Positions 9,118 to 17,905 are shown, counted from the stretch's first letter. The stretch is 64,000 bases of DNA from Pseudonocardia sp. 73-21 (GCF_001899645.1 NZ_MKVV01000091.1:240727-304726); one strand, 5' to 3'. The notes: generated by a model from the letters alone, not told the origin. Made by a program: numbers and translations.

Positions 9118-9190
9118 CGGTGATCAAGGCGAGATGGTCGTCAGTGGATCTCCGGGAGCGACCACGGCGCCTTGATCACGGTGGTGGGCG
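9118..9190. repeat. ~70-base dyad repeat, copy 1
   Basis: This stretch contains GTGATCAAGGCG facing CGCCTTGATCAC (12-bp outer arms) and an inner pair TGGTCG/CGACCA. It is about 75% identical over roughly 75 bases to the copy at 37288. It lies in the gap between the 5' end of the helicase gene and the 3' end of the GNAT gene. Confidence 0.7.
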
Positions 9191-9200
9191 CGCGCCGGCC

Positions 9201-9488
9201 TCAGACCTGCACCAGGTCCTGGTAGTCCGGGTGCTTCGCGAGCCAGCCGCGCACGAACGGGCACTCCGGGATGACGGCGAGCTCGCGCCGCCGCACCTGG
9301 TCCAGCGCCGCCTGCACCAGCTCGCCGCCGAAGCCGTGCCCGCCGTACATCGGGTCGATCTCGGTGTGGGTGAACGCGATCGCACCCGGTTCGAGGCGGT
9401 AGCTCGCGTAGCCGGCGAGCTTGCCGTCCACGTGGATCTCGAACCGCGACCACTCGGTCACGTCGAGCACCATCGGCTTGGGGCTCAT
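9201..9488 (-). CDS. Small YjdJ-type GNAT N-acetyltransferase
   Basis: A 95-residue single-domain GNAT protein of the short YjdJ-like type. The core segment FTHTEIDPMYGGHGFGGELV contains the acetyl-CoA pyrophosphate-binding turn, and the C-terminus FVRGWLAKHPDYQDLV is the hallmark of this family. The family includes predicted acetyltransferases of unknown substrate. It reads leftward, downstream of the pirin gene with a 37-base gap, and may be cotranscribed with it. Confidence 0.87.
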   Translation of the reverse strand: MSPKPMVLDVTEWSRFEIHVDGKLAGYASYRLEPGAIAFTHTEIDPMYGGHGFGGELVQAALDQVRRRELAVIPECPFVRGWLAKHPDYQDLVQV

Positions 9489-9525
9489 GTCGCCTCCGCG
9501 GGAGGAAGTACGTCGGTGAGCGGAC

Positions 9526-10503
9526 TCATCCGCGGGCTCCCGAGTGGGGGATGTAGGTGGCGGGCACGACGCCGAGCCTACCCTTCTGGTAGTCCTCGAA
9601 CGCGGCCATGACCTCGGCCTTCGTGTTCATGACGAACGGCCCGGCCCACGCGATGGGCTCCCGGATGGGCTGCCCGCCCAGCAGGACGACGTCCATCCCG
9701 GACAGGCGCGACTCCTGGGTGGTGTCGGCGGCGGCCGTGATCGTGTCGCCCGGCCCGAACGCGACGGCCTGGCCCGTGCGGACGGGATGGCGGTCGGTGC
9801 CGACCGTGCCCGTGCCCGACAGGACGTAGAGCAGAGCGTTGAAGTCGCGGCGCCACGGCAGGCGCACCGTCGCCCCGGGGGAGATCGTGCTGTGCGCCAT
9901 CGTCATCGGCGTGTACGTGGAGCCCGGACCGCTGTGGCCGCCGAGCTCACCGGCGATCAGCCGGATCAGCGCGCCACCGTCGTGCGTGGTGAGCAGCGCC
10001 GACTCCGAACCGCGCAGGTCCTGGTACTTCGGCTCCAGCCACTTGTCGGCCTTCGGCAGGTTCACCCACAGCTGCAGGCCGTGGAACAGCCCGCCGCTCG
10101 CCACCAGCGCCTCCGGCGGGCGCTCGATGTGCAACAGCCCGCTGCCGGCCGTCATCCACTGGGTGTCGCCGTTGGTGATGGACCCGCCGCCGCCGTGGCT
10201 GTCCTGGTGCTCGAACTCGCCGTCCATGATGTAGGTGACGGTCTCGAAGCCGCGGTGCGGATGCCACGAGGTGCCCTTGGGCTCACCGGGCGCGTACTCG
10301 ACCTCGCCCATCTGGTCCATCATCAGGAACGGGTCGAGGTCGCGCAGGTCGACGCCCGCGAACGCGCGGCGCACCGGGAAGCCCTCGCCCTCGAAGCCCG
10401 ACGGGGCGGTGGTCACGGACTTCACCGGTCGGTCGACCGCCGCCTCGCCCGGCTCGGGCACGCGCGGGAGAACGGTGACGTCGGAGACGGTGACGGCTGG
10501 CAT
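9526..10503 (-). CDS. Pirin family protein (bicupin)
   Basis: A 325-residue pirin: two cupin barrels, of which the N-terminal one binds iron. The metal-site signature is HPHRGFETVTYIMDGEFEHQ with a following DSHG, and the LHIERPP region and the C-terminal cupin (NALLYVLSGTGTV) are also present. Bacterial pirins act as quercetinase-like dioxygenases or as regulators of central metabolism; the role here is open. I placed the start at the ATG at 10503, because GGAGGG sits six bases upstream and the homology begins at MPAVTVSD. A longer Cys-rich extension is unlikely to be translated. It is divergent from the SMP-30 gene. Confidence 0.93.
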   Translation of the reverse strand: MPAVTVSDVTVLPRVPEPGEAAVDRPVKSVTTAPSGFEGEGFPVRRAFAGVDLRDLDPFLMMDQMGEVEYAPGEPKGTSWHPHRGFETVTYIMDGEFEHQDSHGGGGSITNGDTQWMTAGSGLLHIERPPEALVASGGLFHGLQLWVNLPKADKWLEPKYQDLRGSESALLTTHDGGALIRLIAGELGGHSGPGSTYTPMTMAHSTISPGATVRLPWRRDFNALLYVLSGTGTVGTDRHPVRTGQAVAFGPGDTITAAADTTQESRLSGMDVVLLGGQPIREPIAWAGPFVMNTKAEVMAAFEDYQKGRLGVVPATYIPHSGARG

Positions 10504-10588
10504 CGGACCCTCCAGGTGGTTGAGCAAGCAACTACATCTGTCAGAACAGCACTCGCGCTCCCGATGTTCCCGGATGCATGCTTCGCCC

Positions 10589-11464
10589 ATGACCGAGCTC
10601 GCAGTAGTACTCGACAAGCTCTCCTACCTCGAAGGGCCCCGCTGGCACGACGGCCGCGTCTGGGTCTCGGACTTCTACACCCACCAGGTGCTCTCGGCCG
10701 CCGCCGACGGCTCCGGCCTGCGGGTGGAGGCCCAGGTGCCCCAGCAGCCGTCGGGGCTGGGGTGGCTGCCCGACGGCCGGCTGCTGATCGTCTCCATGCG
10801 CGACGAGGTGCTGCTGCGCCGCGAGCCGTCCGGGGAGCTGGTGGTGCACGCCGACCTGTCGGAGTTCTGCACCGGCCACCTCAACGACCTGGTCGTCGAC
10901 GCCGCGGGCCGGGCCTACGTCGGCAACTTCGGGTTCGACCTGATGGGCGGCGCCGATCTGCGGACGGCGTCGCTCGTGCGGGTGGATCCCGACGGCAGCG
11001 CCAGGGTGGTCGCCACGGATCTGTACTTCCCGAACGGGTCCGTGATCATCGGCGACGACCTGATCGTCAACGAGACGCTCGGGAACCGGATCAGCGCGTT
11101 CCCGCTCGCCGCGGACGGCACGCTGGGGGAGCGGCGGGACTGGGCGCGGTTCGCCGACCCGCCCACGGCCACCGCGTTCGGCGACGCGCTCGGCCAGCTC
11201 GTGGTCGGCCCCGACGGGCTCTGCGCCGACGCCGAGGGCGCGGTCTGGGCCGCCGACGCGCTGGGCAGCCGCGCGATCCGGGTGAAGGACGGCGTGATCG
11301 TCGACACGGTCGACGCCGGCACCGGGGTGTTCGCGGTGGCGCTGGGCGGCGACGACGGCCACACCCTGTTCCTGTGCACAGCGCCCAGCTTCGCCGAGCA
11401 CGAGCGGCGCGACACCCGCGACGCGGCCCTGCTGTCCACGCGCGTGGGGGTGCCGGCGGCGTGA
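10589..11464 (+). CDS. SMP-30/gluconolactonase/LRE family protein
   Basis: A 291-residue six-bladed beta-propeller of the SMP-30/gluconolactonase family, which hydrolyses lactones with a divalent metal. The N-terminal LEGPRWHDGRVWVSDFY carries the conserved metal-ligand Glu, and HLNDLVVDAAGRAYVGNFGF and YFPNGSVIIGDDLIVNET carry the Asn and Asp positions. It ends with a 4-base GTGA overlap with the PPOX gene, so the two are translationally coupled. The substrate cannot be read from the sequence. Confidence 0.9.
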   Translation: MTELAVVLDKLSYLEGPRWHDGRVWVSDFYTHQVLSAAADGSGLRVEAQVPQQPSGLGWLPDGRLLIVSMRDEVLLRREPSGELVVHADLSEFCTGHLNDLVVDAAGRAYVGNFGFDLMGGADLRTASLVRVDPDGSARVVATDLYFPNGSVIIGDDLIVNETLGNRISAFPLAADGTLGERRDWARFADPPTATAFGDALGQLVVGPDGLCADAEGAVWAADALGSRAIRVKDGVIVDTVDAGTGVFAVALGGDDGHTLFLCTAPSFAEHERRDTRDAALLSTRVGVPAA

Positions 11465-11868
11465 CCTGGTTCCGGGAGCGGGTGGCCGCGGCCCGGGTCG
11501 GGCGGCTGGCCACCCTGCGCGCCGACGGCTCCCCGCGCCTAGTGCCGGTCACGTTCGTGCTGGTGGACGGGCTGGTGTGCTTCGCGGTGGACGAGGTGAA
11601 GCCCAAGACCACGACCCGGCTGGCCCGGCTCGCCGACATCGCCCGCGACCCCCGCGTCGGGCTGGTGGTGGACCACTACGCGGAGGACTGGTCGACGCTG
11701 TGGTGGGTGCGGGTCGACGGCACGGCCGAGGTGCACGAGGAGGGGGCGCTGCGCGAGCGGGCGCTGGGGGCGCTGGTGGCGAAGTACGAGCCCTACGCGG
11801 CGGCCCCGCCCGACGGGGTGGTCGTGGTGATCACCCCGACGCGGTGGAGCGGCTGGTCGGCGTCGTAG
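11461..11868 (+). CDS. PPOX-class F420-dependent oxidoreductase (Rv0121c type)
   Basis: A 135-residue split-barrel protein. The opening RVGRLATLRADGSPRLVPVTF and the central KPKTTTRLARLADIARDPRVGLVVDHY match the PPOX/FDOR group with the Rv0121-like arrangement, which binds F420 or flavin. The W-R-V-D-G-T-A-E segment and the final TRWSGWSAS are family features. The start GTG at 11461 overlaps the SMP-30 stop codon. Reduction of small quinone-like or heterocyclic substrates is typical of the family, but the actual substrate is unknown. Confidence 0.88.
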   Translation: MTWFRERVAAARVGRLATLRADGSPRLVPVTFVLVDGLVCFAVDEVKPKTTTRLARLADIARDPRVGLVVDHYAEDWSTLWWVRVDGTAEVHEEGALRERALGALVAKYEPYAAAPPDGVVVVITPTRWSGWSAS

Positions 11869-11988
11869 CGGACGGGCACCGGACGATGATCGGTGCGTCG
11901 CCCTTGATCGCTACGAGCCGCACGTTCGCGTCCTCCGGCGGCACGCGCGACGACCAACGGCGCGGGTGGTTCGCGGCGATCACGAGCC

Positions 11989-12744
11989 TCAGGGGAGGGT
12001 GCGGAGGAAGCGCGCGACCGCGGACTCGACCACCTCGGGTTCCTCCAGGTGCGGGGCGTGGCCGCAGTCGAGCACCAGCAGCTCCACGGGGCCCTTCGCC
12101 GCGTCGCGCACCGCCTCGACGTGCAGAACCGTGCCGTAGGGGTCGTCGGTGCCCTGGATGCCCAGCACCGGGGCGGTGATGCCGGTCAGCAGCGGGCGCA
12201 GATCCCAGTCGGCGAAGGCGTCGGACAGCCAGACGTCGTTCCAGTTGTGGAACGTGACGTCGGCGTCGCGGTGGCGGCGGGCCATCTTCTCCCGCAGGTC
12301 GGTGTGGGTGAACGCCTCGCGCGCGGCCACCACGCCCTCGCGGCCGACCGGCTCCACCAGCACGTGCGGGGCCAGCACCACCACCCCGCGCACGGCGTGG
12401 GAGGCGGCGTGGATCAGCGCGATGGACCCGCCGTCGCTGTGCCCGACCAGCACCGGCTCGACCAGGCCGAGGGCGTCGCACAGCGCGGGCAGGACGACGT
12501 CGGCCTCCTCGTGCATGAACGTGTGCGTGCGGGCGACGGCGGGCAGGTCGGAGAACCCGTGGCCCAGCCGTGAGTAGGCCACCGCCCGGCGCCCGGCGGC
12601 CGCCGCGATCCGCTCCGGGAACCCCCTCCACAGCGCCACCGACCCGAGCCCCTCGTGCAGGAACAGCAGCGGGGCCAGCGCCTCGTCACCCGGGACATCG
12701 ACGTACTCGACGCGACCGCCAGGCACCGCAACAGTGGGGAGCAC
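11989..12744 (-). CDS. Alpha/beta hydrolase
   Basis: A 251-residue alpha/beta-fold hydrolase. The oxyanion region is LLFLHEGLGSVALW, the nucleophile elbow is GHSDGGSIAL with Ser as nucleophile, the acid is in GTDDPYGT, and the catalytic His is in CGHAPHLEEP. This pattern fits carboxylester hydrolases and meta-cleavage-type hydrolases of small substrates. It precedes a YjbR-like gene on the same strand, with a 10-base gap between them, so they are probably one operon. The substrate is not predictable. Confidence 0.9.
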   Translation of the reverse strand: MLPTVAVPGGRVEYVDVPGDEALAPLLFLHEGLGSVALWRGFPERIAAAAGRRAVAYSRLGHGFSDLPAVARTHTFMHEEADVVLPALCDALGLVEPVLVGHSDGGSIALIHAASHAVRGVVVLAPHVLVEPVGREGVVAAREAFTHTDLREKMARRHRDADVTFHNWNDVWLSDAFADWDLRPLLTGITAPVLGIQGTDDPYGTVLHVEAVRDAAKGPVELLVLDCGHAPHLEEPEVVESAVARFLRTLP

Positions 12745-12754
12745 GGGGTCGACT

Positions 12755-13105
12755 CTAGGTGCCCAGCAGCGCCACCAGCTTCTCCGGGGCGATCATGCCG
12801 TAGGCGTCGGTGACGATCTCCTCCAGCTCGGCCCAGTCCTGCTCGACGTCCAGCCACACCCCGAGCCAGCCCCGTCCACCGACGAAGGGCGGGCGGAAGA
12901 AGCGGTCGGGACGGGCGGCCACCAGCGCCTCCTGCACGCCGGGCGGGGCGGCGCACCAGAAGGCGACGCGGTCGTCGTGGTGGCGGTCGGCGTAGGACAC
13001 GAACACCTTGCGGACGAACCACGTCGGCTCCCCGTGGCCGAGCTTCTCGGTCACCTCCGGCAGCGCCAGGCAGAGCGCGCGCAGCCGGGGCAGGGGATCG
13101 CTCAC
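12755..13105 (-). CDS. MmcQ/YjbR family DNA-binding-like protein
   Basis: A 116-residue YjbR/MmcQ-type protein. The diagnostic segments are LCLALPEVTEKLGHGEPTWF near the N-terminus and FWCAAPPGVQEALVAARPDRFF in the middle, ending EKLVALLG. The fold resembles a helix-rich DNA-binding domain, but the function is unknown. I chose the GTG at 13105, because it gives a 4-base overlap with the stop codon of the upstream short gene and places the homology at residue 3. A longer start at 13129 is possible. Confidence 0.83.
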   Translation of the reverse strand: MSDPLPRLRALCLALPEVTEKLGHGEPTWFVRKVFVSYADRHHDDRVAFWCAAPPGVQEALVAARPDRFFRPPFVGGRGWLGVWLDVEQDWAELEEIVTDAYGMIAPEKLVALLGT

Positions 13106-13248
13106 GGGCGGTAGGTCCCCACCGACCACACGGTGCCCTCGGGGTCGGTCACCGCGTACTCGCGGGAGCCGTAGGGCTGGTCGGTCAGCTCCATGACCAC
13201 CGGAGCCGCGTCGGCGTCGTCGTAGCGGAGTGTCGCGTGGATCGTCAT
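13102..13248 (-). pseudogene. Internally deleted VOC/glyoxalase-fold gene
   Basis: A 48-residue open frame whose N-terminus (MTIHATLRYDDADAAP) looks like the first strand of a VOC-superfamily (glyoxalase/bleomycin-resistance-like) protein. Its C-terminus (DQPYGSREYAVTDPEGTVWS then VGTYRP) is the well-known end of the same family. The roughly 70 residues that normally lie between are missing, so the metal site cannot form. The frame is intact and its stop overlaps the downstream YjbR start by four bases. It could still be translated to support coupling. A genuine mini-protein is the alternative. Confidence 0.65.
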
Positions 13249-13297
13249 GTGATCACCGTAGGGACGCACACCGGGCCTGCGCTTGAACGAATGGGAA

Positions 13298-14107
13298 CTA
13301 CCCCCACCCGGCGACGTACTCGCTGGGCGTGCAACCGGCGAGCGACCGGAACTCGCGGTCGAGGTGGGAGTGGTCGGCGTAGCCGCAGGCCGCGGCGACG
13401 TCGGCCAGGGTGGCGTGGGCGCGGGCCCCGTGATCACGTTCGGCGAGCGTCGGCACCAGCATCCCGGCGGCCCGCTCGAAGCGCAGCACCCGCCCGGCCG
13501 CCTTCGGGGCCAGCCCGATCTGGCTGCGGAACCGGGTGAGCAGATGGCGGCGGCTCCAGCCGGTGCCCGCGGCCAGGTCGGCCACGCCCACCGCCCCCGA
13601 CGTGCGCACGAGCCGGCCCCACGCCCACGTGACCTCCGGATCGGGGCGCGTACGGGAGGCGTCGAGCAGGCCCAGCAGCGTGGCGTCGACGCGGGCGAAC
13701 CGCGACTCCCAGTCGGGATCGTGGCACAGGCGCTCCGGCAGGCCCCCCAGCGCCGGCACGTCGAGCTCGGCCAGCTCGGGGGTGAGGTTCGTGAGATCCG
13801 ACGTCGGGCGGCCGAGCAGGGTGAACACGCCCAGCGGCGTCAGGTTCACCTGCAGCCCGGCCTGCTCGCCCACGAACTCCGTGACGACGGCCGACTCGTG
13901 CAGCCCGGCGAGGAAGGACGTCGGGACGAGCGGCCCGGCCGGGCCGTGCAGCCGCAGCGGCGGTCCCAGCCCGAGGATCATCGCGCAACCTCCCCGGGGG
14001 GCCTGGCGGCGTCGCACCGGCGCGCTGCTGGTCTCGCGGTAGCCGCCGTAGTCGGCCACCAGCCCCGCGAGGGCGGGGTGCGGCCGGCCCCGGACGTACT
14101 GCTCCAT
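13298..14107 (-). CDS. AraC family transcriptional regulator
   Basis: A 269-residue regulator with a C-terminal AraC-type double helix-turn-helix. The first HTH is GVADLAAGTGWSRRHLLTRF, and the second spans LADVAAACGYADHSHLDREF with the signature end SLAGCTPSEYVAGWG. The N-terminal half (GLGPPLRLHGPAGPLVPTSF, FVGEQAGLQVNLTPLGVFTL) is a ligand-sensing region of the type seen in many actinobacterial AraC proteins. It is divergent from the PAS/SpoIIE gene with only 38 bases between starts, so it may control that gene or the operon leading to the VOC remnant. The ATG at 14107 fits best; a GTG 33 bases upstream is possible. Confidence 0.9.
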   Translation of the reverse strand: MEQYVRGRPHPALAGLVADYGGYRETSSAPVRRRQAPRGGCAMILGLGPPLRLHGPAGPLVPTSFLAGLHESAVVTEFVGEQAGLQVNLTPLGVFTLLGRPTSDLTNLTPELAELDVPALGGLPERLCHDPDWESRFARVDATLLGLLDASRTRPDPEVTWAWGRLVRTSGAVGVADLAAGTGWSRRHLLTRFRSQIGLAPKAAGRVLRFERAAGMLVPTLAERDHGARAHATLADVAAACGYADHSHLDREFRSLAGCTPSEYVAGWG

Positions 14108-14145
14108 TCGGACAGGATGGCACCCGTTGGAGGTCTCCACCTACG

Positions 14146-16530
14146 ATGCGCTGCGTGGACCGCCCGGATACCGTCCTGGCCGGGGTCGTCGAGGCGCTCC
14201 CGGTCGGGATCTTCGCGGTCGACGCCTCCGGGCACGTCCTGCTGTGGAACGGCGCGGCGGAGCGGCTCACCGGCTGGGCGGCCGAGCGGGTCGTCGGCCA
14301 CGACGTCTCGGGCTCCGGTCTCGACGCGCCCAGCGCCGCCCGCATCCTCGACGAGCTGCGTGCCGGCCGGACGTTCAGCGGACGGCTCCCCGCCGCCACC
14401 GCGACCGGCCACAACGTGTACTTCCGGGCCGCGCCCGGGCCGGGCGACACGATCGTCGGGATGATGCAGGACGTCGCCGACCACGCCGCCGAGGACGAGG
14501 CGTTCGCGCTGCTCGACGCGTTGTGGGAGACGGCACCCGTCGGGCTCGCCTACTTCGACAGCGACGGCCGCTACCGGCGCGTGAACGGCGCCGTCATCGA
14601 CCTCGACGGCGGCACCGTCGACGAGCGCATCGGACGCACGCTCGAGGAGGTCCACGGCGAGACCGGCGCGGTGATCGCCGCGAGCCTGCACGCGACGCTC
14701 GCCGACGGCCGCACCCGCACCGACGTGCCGATCAGCGGCCGCACCTGGCACGGGCGCGGGCCCTACCAGGAGTGGCGGATGAACTTCTACGCCGTGCGCT
14801 CGCCGGAAGGGGCGGTCGTCGGCGGCGGTGTCGTGATCATCGACGTCACGACGTCCGAGCGCGACCGCCGCGAGCTGGCCGAGGTCGCGGCCCAGCGCGA
14901 GCACGCGCTCAACCGGTACCAGAGCCTCGTCGAGGCCACGAGCGCCGCCGTCTGGATCCGCGCCGCCGACGGCAGCGCCGAGTTCGACGCCCCCGGGCTG
15001 CGGGCGATCACCGGGCAGAGCGCCGCCGAGTACGCGGGCTGGGGGTTCCTCGACGCCGTGCACCCCGCCCATCGCGCCGACGTCGCCCGCGACTGGCGGG
15101 CGGCGGCCGTCGCGGACCCCGCCGGGGTGTTCACCCGCACCTACCGGCTGCGCACCGCGGACCGTGGCCACCGCTGGTTCCGGACCCGGGCGGTGCCGGT
15201 GCACGCGGGCGGGCGGGTCGTCGAGTGGGTGGGCACGGAGACCGACATCGACGAGGCCATGCGCGCCCGCGAGCGGCTCGACGTGCTGGCCGAGGCCACC
15301 TACGCGATGAAGGCCGCGCTGGAGCCGGAGGGTGAGCTCGCGGCGCTCGCCGACGCCGTCGTGCCGGGCTTCGCCGACGTCTGCCGGATCTACCTGCCCG
15401 ATCCCGCGCCGCTGCGCACCGCGGCGGGTGCCGTCGCCGGGCGCCGGGCCGTCACCCGCGTGTCCGACGCCGTCGGCGAGGCGCCGCCGCGGGGCGAGCG
15501 GTTCTCCCTGGCCGCGAACCACCCGATCGCCGTGTGCACGCGCACGGCGGAGCCGATCCTCGTCGACCTGGTGGCGGAGCCGTCCCCGCCCTGGCGGAGC
15601 GCACCCGACCAGGAGAGCTGGGGCGCCGCTATCGGGATGACCTCGATGCTGGTGGCCCCGGTGACCGTGCGGGGCGAGGTCGTGGCCGTCCTGGTGTTCG
15701 TGGTGTGCGGTGACCGTCCGGTCTACACGGCCGACGATCTCGCGCTGGTCGCGGAGCTCGCCGAGCGGGCCTCGGTCGTGGTGGACGCGGCCGTGACGTT
15801 CCAGCGCAGCCGCCAGGTCTCGGTGGCCCTGCAGAGCGCGATGCTGTCGGACCCTCCGGCCCATCCGGGCCTCGACATCGAGGCGCGCTACCTGCCGGCC
15901 GTCGCGGAGCTGCAGGTCGGTGGGGACTGGTACGACGCGTTCCCGCTGCCCGGCGGCGACCTGGCCGTCGGCGTGGGGGACGTGGTCGGGCACGACCTGC
16001 GCGCGGCCGCCACCATGGGACAGCTCCGGAGCATGTTGCGGGGCCTCGCCCACGACTCGGCCCACGGTTCAGCGGCGGCTCCGTCCGCGGTGGTCGGCCG
16101 GCTGGACCGGGTGGCCTGCGGCCTGGCCGTCACCCCGTTCACCACACTGATCTACGGGCGGCTGTCGCGGCGCGACGGCCGCACCCTCTTCCGGTGGTCC
16201 AACGCCGGGCACCCGGCCCCGCTGCTGGTGGAGGCGGGCGGGGTCCCGCGGCTGCTCGGCGGCGCCGACGTGGTGCTCGGCGTGGACCCCGACGCCACCC
16301 GCCACGACCTGGAGGTCGAGCTCGTGCCGGGATCCACGCTGCTGCTCTACACCGACGGCCTGCTCGAGCGCCGCCACGACCCCGACGACCGCGCGAGCGC
16401 CGACCTGATCGCGCTCGTGGCGTCGTTCGTGCAGGCGCCGCTGGGAGTGTTCTGCGACCAGCTGGTGCGCGCCAACACCGCCGACACGGGCGACGACATC
16501 GCGGTGCTGGCCCTGCGGGTGCAGCCGTGA
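14146..16530 (+). CDS. Multi-PAS/GAF SpoIIE-type PP2C phosphatase
   Basis: A 794-residue signalling protein. Three PAS-like domains (about residues 8-120, 125-245 and 265-370) are followed by a GAF domain (about 390-560) and a C-terminal SpoIIE/PP2C phosphatase. The phosphatase motifs are GGDWYDAF, VGVGDVVGHDLRAAA, WSNAGHPAPLL, YTDGLLER and DDIAVLALR, all with the metal-binding Asp residues in place. Such proteins dephosphorylate anti-anti-sigma factors in response to light, redox or ligand signals. It has no transmembrane helix and no HATPase/anti-sigma domain of its own, and no such partner is adjacent. Its stop overlaps the kinase gene start by four bases. Confidence 0.92.
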   Translation: MRCVDRPDTVLAGVVEALPVGIFAVDASGHVLLWNGAAERLTGWAAERVVGHDVSGSGLDAPSAARILDELRAGRTFSGRLPAATATGHNVYFRAAPGPGDTIVGMMQDVADHAAEDEAFALLDALWETAPVGLAYFDSDGRYRRVNGAVIDLDGGTVDERIGRTLEEVHGETGAVIAASLHATLADGRTRTDVPISGRTWHGRGPYQEWRMNFYAVRSPEGAVVGGGVVIIDVTTSERDRRELAEVAAQREHALNRYQSLVEATSAAVWIRAADGSAEFDAPGLRAITGQSAAEYAGWGFLDAVHPAHRADVARDWRAAAVADPAGVFTRTYRLRTADRGHRWFRTRAVPVHAGGRVVEWVGTETDIDEAMRARERLDVLAEATYAMKAALEPEGELAALADAVVPGFADVCRIYLPDPAPLRTAAGAVAGRRAVTRVSDAVGEAPPRGERFSLAANHPIAVCTRTAEPILVDLVAEPSPPWRSAPDQESWGAAIGMTSMLVAPVTVRGEVVAVLVFVVCGDRPVYTADDLALVAELAERASVVVDAAVTFQRSRQVSVALQSAMLSDPPAHPGLDIEARYLPAVAELQVGGDWYDAFPLPGGDLAVGVGDVVGHDLRAAATMGQLRSMLRGLAHDSAHGSAAAPSAVVGRLDRVACGLAVTPFTTLIYGRLSRRDGRTLFRWSNAGHPAPLLVEAGGVPRLLGGADVVLGVDPDATRHDLEVELVPGSTLLLYTDGLLERRHDPDDRASADLIALVASFVQAPLGVFCDQLVRANTADTGDDIAVLALRVQP

Positions 16531-17165
16531 CCCTGGACGACCTGGTCGCGCGGGCCCGCGCGCTCGCATCCGGTCCGGGGCGGGCGGTGCTGGGCATCAC
16601 GGGCAGCCCCGGCGCCGGCAAGTCCACACTCGCCGAGGCGCTGCTCGGGGAACTGGGGCCGGGCGTCGCGCACGTCCCGATGGACGGGTTCCACCTCGCC
16701 GACGTCGCGCTGACCGCCCTCGGCCGCCGGGACGCGAAGGGGGCCCCCGACACCTTCGACGTCGGCGGGTACGTGGCCCTGCTGCGGCGGCTGCGCGCCG
16801 ACGGCGAGGACGTGATCTACGCGCCGGCGTTCGAGCGGGACCTGGAGCAGCCGCTGGCCGGGGCCATCGCCGTGCCCCGTGCGGCCCGGCTCGTGCTGAC
16901 CGAGGGCAACTACCTGCTGCTCGACTCCGGAGGCTGGGCGCAGGTGCGCCCGCTGCTCGACGAGGTGTGGTTCTGCGCTCCCGACGAGGGCCTGCGGCTC
17001 GCCCGGCTCACGGCCCGGCACGTCGCGTTCGGGAAGGACCCCGACCACGCCGTGTCCTGGGTGGCGTCCGTGGACGCGCCCAACGCCGAGCTGGTGGATG
17101 CCACCCGCGGCCGGGCCGATCTCGTCGTCCCGGCCGCGGTGCTGGACACGATCACTCCGCGGTGA
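16527..17165 (+). CDS. P-loop nucleoside/pantothenate-kinase-like kinase
   Basis: A 212-residue kinase of the uridine kinase/pantothenate kinase-like group often labelled nucleoside/nucleotide kinase. The Walker A motif GITGSPGAGKST lies near residue 25, VPMDGFHLAD carries the conserved Asp-Gly-Phe-His for substrate and Mg, and LTEGNYLLLD is the strand before the catalytic region. A yeast homologue group and bacterial fructose kinases share this layout, so the phosphate acceptor is uncertain. The GTG at 16527 overlaps the upstream stop by four bases. The 3' end overlaps the convergent MerR gene by 14 bases. Confidence 0.88.
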   Translation: MTLDDLVARARALASGPGRAVLGITGSPGAGKSTLAEALLGELGPGVAHVPMDGFHLADVALTALGRRDAKGAPDTFDVGGYVALLRRLRADGEDVIYAPAFERDLEQPLAGAIAVPRAARLVLTEGNYLLLDSGGWAQVRPLLDEVWFCAPDEGLRLARLTARHVAFGKDPDHAVSWVASVDAPNAELVDATRGRADLVVPAAVLDTITPR

Positions 17166-17898
17166 GGTTCGCCTGCGCCCACACCGCGATCGCGTCGCGC
17201 AGGTAGGGCGCGAGCCCCGGCGCGACGGCCTCGTAGGTGGCGGTGAACCGCTCGTCGTCGACGTACATCCGCCCGAGGCCGATGTAGGCGTCCCGGCCCG
17301 GCGTCCAGAAGTGGCCGATCCACGCGTGGTGGCGGGTGACGATCGCCTGGACACCCGGGTCGTCGACGGGGGTGCCTGCGGCCATGGCGGCGGCGAGGTC
17401 CGCGTTCACCGCGTCGTTCTCGGCGGCGATCCGCCGCTCGTCGGCCTTCGTCATCCCCCGGGTGCGGCGCTGCGACTCCGCATAGGCCTCGGGCCAGCGC
17501 TCCTGCGCCTCGGCGGCGTAGGGGTCGTCGCGGAATCCCTCGAACAGGTCCTCGGCGGGCATGGTGGTTCCGTCCTCTCTCTCCTGGATGCCCGCCGCCA
17601 CGGTGGCGGCGAGGGTGCGCAGGCGGTCGGCCTCCGACAGCAGCCGATCGCGGTGCCGGCGCAGGGCCGCCACCTCGTCGGCGTCGCCGTCGAGGACCGC
17701 GCCGATGTCGTCGAGCCCCAGCCCGAGCTCCCGCAGCACGAGGATGTGCTGCAGGCGCAGCAGCTGCGGCCGCTCGTAGAAACGCATCCCGCCCGACCCG
17801 GTGTGGGCGGGCGGCAGCAGCCCGAGGTGGTGGTAGTGCCGCAGCGTGCGGGAGGAGACCCGGGACATCCGGGCGACATCGGCGGTGGACCAGCGCAT
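17152..17898 (-). CDS. MerR family regulator with TipAS ligand domain
   Basis: A 248-residue regulator. The N-terminal MerR winged helix (STADVARMSRVSSRTLRHYH, then LGLLPPAHTGSGGMRFY) precedes a dimerisation helix. The C-terminal half (AEAQERWPEAYAESQRRTRG, HFWTPGRDAYIGLGRMYVDD) is a TipAS-type domain that in Streptomyces binds thiopeptides and related compounds. It lies on its own behind a promoter with MerR architecture at 17906-17936, so it probably autoregulates. No efflux or resistance gene is adjacent, so the target is unknown. The ATG at 17898 gives the exact family N-terminus. Confidence 0.93.
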   Translation of the reverse strand: MRWSTADVARMSRVSSRTLRHYHHLGLLPPAHTGSGGMRFYERPQLLRLQHILVLRELGLGLDDIGAVLDGDADEVAALRRHRDRLLSEADRLRTLAATVAAGIQEREDGTTMPAEDLFEGFRDDPYAAEAQERWPEAYAESQRRTRGMTKADERRIAAENDAVNADLAAAMAAGTPVDDPGVQAIVTRHHAWIGHFWTPGRDAYIGLGRMYVDDERFTATYEAVAPGLAPYLRDAIAVWAQANLTAE

Positions 17899-17905
17899 GC
17901 GGAGA

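Noticed and set aside
11869..11988. Dyad-like GATCGGTGCGTCGCCCTTGA as a third copy of the ~70-base repeat
   Set aside because: Only CTTGATC is shared. The outer arms and inner pair are missing.
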